Of a stretch of 64,000 nt of DNA, positions 60,401 to 64,000 are shown piece by piece. The notes below the pieces were generated by a model. That model saw only the letters and a program-made list of their open reading frames with translations. It made no database searches and was not told the DNA's origin. Location of the stretch: contig JASKMD010000012.1 of assembly GCA_030144725.1 (NCBI GenBank), positions 4,938,623 through 5,002,622 of the forward strand, read 5' to 3'. Numbering within the stretch: the first letter of the stretch is position 1; the number at the start of each line of letters is the position of its first letter. The translations under genes were made by a program, and so were the position numbers. The stretch is from Haematococcus lacustris (lineage: Eukaryota > Chlorophyta > Chlorophyceae > Chlamydomonadales > Haematococcaceae).

Positions 60401-63400
60401 ACGGCCTGTCGAGGTTCTGGGACCAAGAGGTGCGGGGCAGGGGCTAAGGGGGCCGGGACAAGGGGCGGTGGGGTAGGCCCTGGATCAGCCAAAGGGGCCG
60501 GGACAAGGCTAGGCAAAGGTTGCATCAAGCCGCAAATACTGGCAGAGCAAGGATGGCTGGGCCCGCAATCACCCATAGGGCCCAGTAGACAGCCAGGCTG
60601 ATCCAACAATGGTTCATAGAGAGTGCTGCAGGCAGGCAGCTGGTGGGTCGTTGCTTTGATGCTGGGCGGCTACAATGCACTGTTTCATGCCTAGCTCTGT
60701 TGTCTGGGCATTGGTGTAGTATAGCCAGAGCACATGCAGGCGAAGTGCGAGGGAAAAGCCAGTGATGAGCAGCTAGCCCTAGGCGGCAAGGAGGGGAAGG
60801 GTGGTGGATGGGTTAGGGTTAGTGGGTGGAGGGTAGTCAGTAGGTGGGACATGACTCCTGGCGGGCAGCCCCCCCTCCCCTTTGTCACCCGCCTTAGGCC
60901 TCAGCCTACTGGCCAGTCCACTTCTGGCCTGCTGCCCTCTGGCTCCGTCAGCCTTGCTCAGCCCATGTCCTGGGACCTCCTGTTTCAGGTGGTGAAGCAG
61001 AAGGCTGCCAAGAGGGCGGTGCTTGCGGTGAAGCGGCACCTCAGGTACAGCTGCTGAGCAGGTCAGGTGGAGCTGCAGGGCCTGTGGGTGAGAGTGTGTG
61101 TGACCTGTCACGCCTGGTGTGACTTCTACAGGCTTCAGGGATGGAAGTGTGTGCCTGGTCACACCGGGGCAGCGAGCCTGTGAGCTTGCAGCCGGCCGGC
61201 CTGTTATCCAGTAAGCAGCAGGGTGCCGCCTGGACAATGTAGGGGCAGCAAGCTGGGTTAGGCTACAGCCAACCGGCCAGTTTTTATATGAGTGGCAGGG
61301 TTTCTGGGGACAGGGGAGGGAAGGAGGGGGTGAAGGCAGGGAGGTGGATGGGCAGGTGACGAGGGGTGGGGTGCCAAGACTCCTGGCTGCAGGGTCAGGG
61401 TTGAGGTGGAGAGGCACAGGGAGATGAACAGGCAGTACAGGGAGATGAGCAGGCACTACAGGGAGAGAGGCAGTACAGGGAGGGCAGCAGGCAGCACACG
61501 TGTGTACGAGAGGGGAGGGGGGCGTGACAGGAGCAGAGGGGTAGGGTGCCAGATCCCCAGGATGCTCAGCCAGGTCCCAGAGGGGCTGACCTAGGTGGGT
61601 CCCTTCACCCAACTGTGGGCGGCACTCTGCTGCTCCTTGATCCTGCACCGCCCTACTCAACCCACCCCCTCCCCTCCCACCCCACAGCCCCTCACCGCTG
61701 CTTGGCTCTGCCCTATCATGCTGCCAGGATGTCTCAGCCTGGACGGGTCAAGAAAGAAGACCTTGCGGCAGCCAATAGCCAGTCAGTGCTGGTGGCGGTG
61801 AGCAGCTTCTTGAGCAGCCAGCACGGGCAGGTGGAAGAAGGGGGTGCCGGGCGCCTGATGGACCCGGAGGCGGTGCCCATACTGTGCTTGGACGAGATGC
61901 AGGTGATGGCTGGAGGGGTGGAGGGGGTGGAGGTTTGCTCGGAGGGAGGGGGGTGTACCTTGTGGTTCTGAAGGGTGGTTGTTAGTTGTGTGGGGTCAGA
62001 AGGTGGCAGCAGCAGCAGCAGGAGAAGAGCTGCATGTCCAGCAAACATTGGCCAGGGTCAGGGTCAGGGTTTCAGTTCTCAGGGATCCGGCTGGCAGGCT
62101 CTGCAGCAGCAGGAGGGAGGGGCAGCAGCCCTGGTGCCTGGCCAGCCTGATTAGCCTTGCATGTGACGGTGTTGGTGTTGATGACGCAGATCTCAGACGT
62201 GTTCAGCGCAATCGCTCTCAAAGGCTTGGTGGAGAGCCTGACCAAGGCTGGAGGGATCTTTGTGAGTTAGCTGCCCCCCTGCTGCTACCGTTGAGAAGGC
62301 ATGGGGGCGTCATCTGTGGCGCCAGGCTGACCCAGGCGGGCGCATGTCGCAGGGGCAGCTGATACCCCGCTGCCCACTGCCCCAACACCCCGCTGCCCTC
62401 CACTACCTCACCCTGCCGCATTGCTGCTGAGCTGGCACCCCATGCCCAATGTTGCACCAGGCACCAGGCACAGGATCTATGGGCCCTGCTGCTGCCTTGC
62501 CCTTGCATTGGCAGCTGCTGCTTGTGCTGCAAGGAGCTGGGGGCAGGCTAGGGTCATGCGGAGGCCGCGCCAGATCACACCTTGCCCACCTGCACTGCAT
62601 GATGGGGCTGTCCAACTACCTCCCAACGTGGTCCTGCAGGGTTAACCCTAACCTTAACCCTGCGGCCCTGGCTGCACCCTTACACCCAGCTGGGTGGGAC
62701 CAGCTGCACACCTAGCCCTAGCCCTGGCTGTCAGGGTCACACTTGCCATCCTGTGGCAGCTGCAGTGTGGCGTGCTGAGTCCTGCCTCATCTTGTATGCC
62801 CTGTGACCTCACTCCTTGCATCCACCTTCACTCCGGCTGATGCCCCTGCAGGTGTGCACCAGCAACAGGTCCCCTGACGAGCTGCCCCGCCATGGCCTGC
62901 ACGAGGTGCTGTTCGACCACTTCATCGGCACCCTGCACAAGCACTGTGAGGTGAGGGGAGGGGAAGGGAGGGGAGGCATGCAGGCCACCACCAGGCCACC
63001 ATGGTGCTCAGCTGCCCCGGCAGTGAGGCAGCAGCAGCAAGGCACAGGGGGCTGCACTCTGGCTGTGACGGGCTGTGGAGCAGCACGAGACCACCCCTCT
63101 GGCTTAAGGCATGCTGTGCCTGTTGGCTACTCTTGCATACTACTGTCAGCCAGGCAGGCCAGGTCAGCTGTAGTGCTCAACACGGTTCATTGTCATCCAG
63201 CCTACCAGCAGCCCTGCTCCACCCCGCCCTGCCCTACCCTGCTGCGCTGCCCCAGGTGGTGCAGTTGTCGTCACACACGGACTACCGCAAGCTGCTGCTG
63301 GATAGGGACCGGGCGGTGCTGGGCGACGCGCCTGCCGGCCGGCCAGTGACCTACCTTCACCCACTGGGCCCTGACACTCACTCACAGCTGCAGCGGGCGT

Positions 63401-63594
63401 GGGCTACGGTGTGTGACCAGGCGGGCGCGGAGCCGGCACCCATCAGCGTCCCTGTGGCCTTTGGCCGTTCGTTGACGGTGCTTGGCTGCGGGGGCGCTGC
63501 GTATGTGGAGTTCCCCGCGCTGTTCGCGGCTTGCACAGGTCCCTGCGACTTCATCGCGTTGGCCAACTATTTCCATACAGTCTTCATTGCAAAT
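57458..63594 (+). CDS. AFG1L: AFG1/LACE1-type AAA ATPase (ZapE family), 3' end beyond the window
   Basis: Exons: 57458-57625, 57712-57807, 58033-58229, 58488-58641, 59412-59489, 60217-60429, 60989-61044, 61728-61902, 62190-62261, 62852-62950, 63256-63594, all in phase. The start MILAVRYGSAFQRVLGSAF is a plausible mitochondrial presequence. The family N-terminus (NNPILVKYNEHVAKGQLEAD, EADQNQLRVVQSL) is followed by Walker A GSVGSGKSLLMDLFY, Walker B VPILCLDEMQISD, and the sensor block VCTSNRSPDELPRHGL, then VVQLSSHTDYRKL and FIALANYFHTVFI. AFG1 proteins are mitochondrial ATPases that help remove unassembled inner-membrane proteins. Compared with the usual length there are two algal inserts: a Gln/Gly/Ala-rich one at 58033-58229 and an acidic one at 60300-60400. 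The last conserved block and the stop codon should lie right of 64000. It follows the amylase gene head to tail, 559 bases away. Confidence 0.95.
59063..59160. repeat. Dispersed repeat in an AFG1L intron, related to 44017-44110
   Basis: Shares CAGCACATT, TCCCCTACT, a GTGYTATCTG block and GGTACCA with a segment upstream of DRC1, in the same order. It includes a small palindrome (CCCCTACTGAGGGGTAG). Possibly a short MITE-like element. Confidence 0.4.
59750..59885. repeat. GTGTGGTG-rich low-complexity stretch
   Basis: Irregular TGTGGTG/TGACATGG repeats in the AFG1L intron between 59490 and 60216. No function evident. Confidence 0.7.
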
Positions 63595-64000
63595 GTAGGT
63601 GCGGCTGCCGCTGCCGCTCACCCCTGCATCTGCACCTGTGCCATTACATGTGGAAGAGGCCAGAATTGTACTGTCTGTTGCACTCTCCACTGCCTGGCAA
63701 ACACCCTGGCAGCAGCATTGCATGCCTTACATACTTGTCAGGGCCAACAGTCATGGTGCCATACTGCCCCTGCTGCTGTCACGGCTGCTGCATCAGCACC
63801 TGGGGCCCATGCACACCACTACGACCACAGTGCCCTTGCAAGTGCTGTGCTAGTGATGGGTGTGGAGGACGGTGACCGTGATGGTGGGGGTGGGCTGTGC
63901 AGCCAGATGCCGGTGCCTTGTCTCACACCACCAGGATTGAGAAAAGTGTGAGCTGCGCTTACACCCACCTTTGCTGACCACTAGGGGCAGGAACACCCTG

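Overview
This window is nuclear DNA from a flagellate green alga, most likely a core chlorophyte (Chlorophyceae/Volvocales). The evidence is very high GC, exons of 50-400 bases with GT-AG introns (mostly GTGAG/GTGCG donors), introns packed with short tandem repeats, a plant-type carotene-desaturase-like protein, a plastid-type bilin reductase and an axonemal nexin-dynein regulatory complex subunit. A Haematococcus-like alga would fit the style of the Fanzor-like relic and the repeats, but that is an impression from memory. I saw no tRNA, rRNA or CRISPR array. Six genes were rebuilt exon by exon, with reading phase agreeing across each junction listed except one frame-breaking base run: a COG0212 5-formyl-THF cyclo-ligase-like protein (minus, 11217-15584), a zeta-carotene-desaturase-like FAD oxidoreductase (plus, 18128-26738), phycocyanobilin:ferredoxin oxidoreductase PcyA (minus, 28717-34.6 kb), DRC1 (minus, 38371-43766), an alpha-amylase with an N-terminal ACT domain (plus, 49002-56899) and an AFG1/LACE1-type mitochondrial AAA ATPase (plus, 57458 to beyond 63594, running off the window). 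A multi-exon gene of unknown function lies at 2176-7490, and weaker minus-strand candidates at 260-692, 1597-2130 and 34857-36010. Layout from left to right: unknown genes (0-7.5 kb); a TIR transposon A with a 5-bp target-site duplication (7766-9842); the COG0212 gene, divergent from the FAD oxidoreductase gene; a nearly identical 1.9-kb tandem duplication (15.2-19.15 kb) covering the shared promoter and the first exons of both genes, in which each copy carries different small frame-breaking indels, so it looks like an assembly artefact; the FAD gene with a 2.2-kb hexamer satellite inside one intron; a convergent intergenic region (26.7-28.7 kb); PcyA, most of whose introns hold their own private microsatellite; a hypothetical gene; transposon B (36255-37904), of the same TIR family as A and with a broken hAT-like transposase; DRC1; a long-TIR element C (about 44.3-47.5 kb); a decayed Fanzor/TnpB-like nuclease ORF ending in a perfect 25-bp inverted repeat (47.7-48.45 kb); then the amylase and the AAA ATPase head to tail. 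The genes do not form one pathway. They are ordinary housekeeping functions (folate-related enzyme, plastid redox enzyme, bilin synthesis, flagellar nexin link, starch breakdown, mitochondrial protein quality control) set among mobile and repetitive DNA. The most unusual content is the Fanzor-like relic with its terminal hairpin, the two-member TIR family with 5-bp duplications, the ACT-amylase fusion, the satellite-filled PcyA introns and the probable false duplication.
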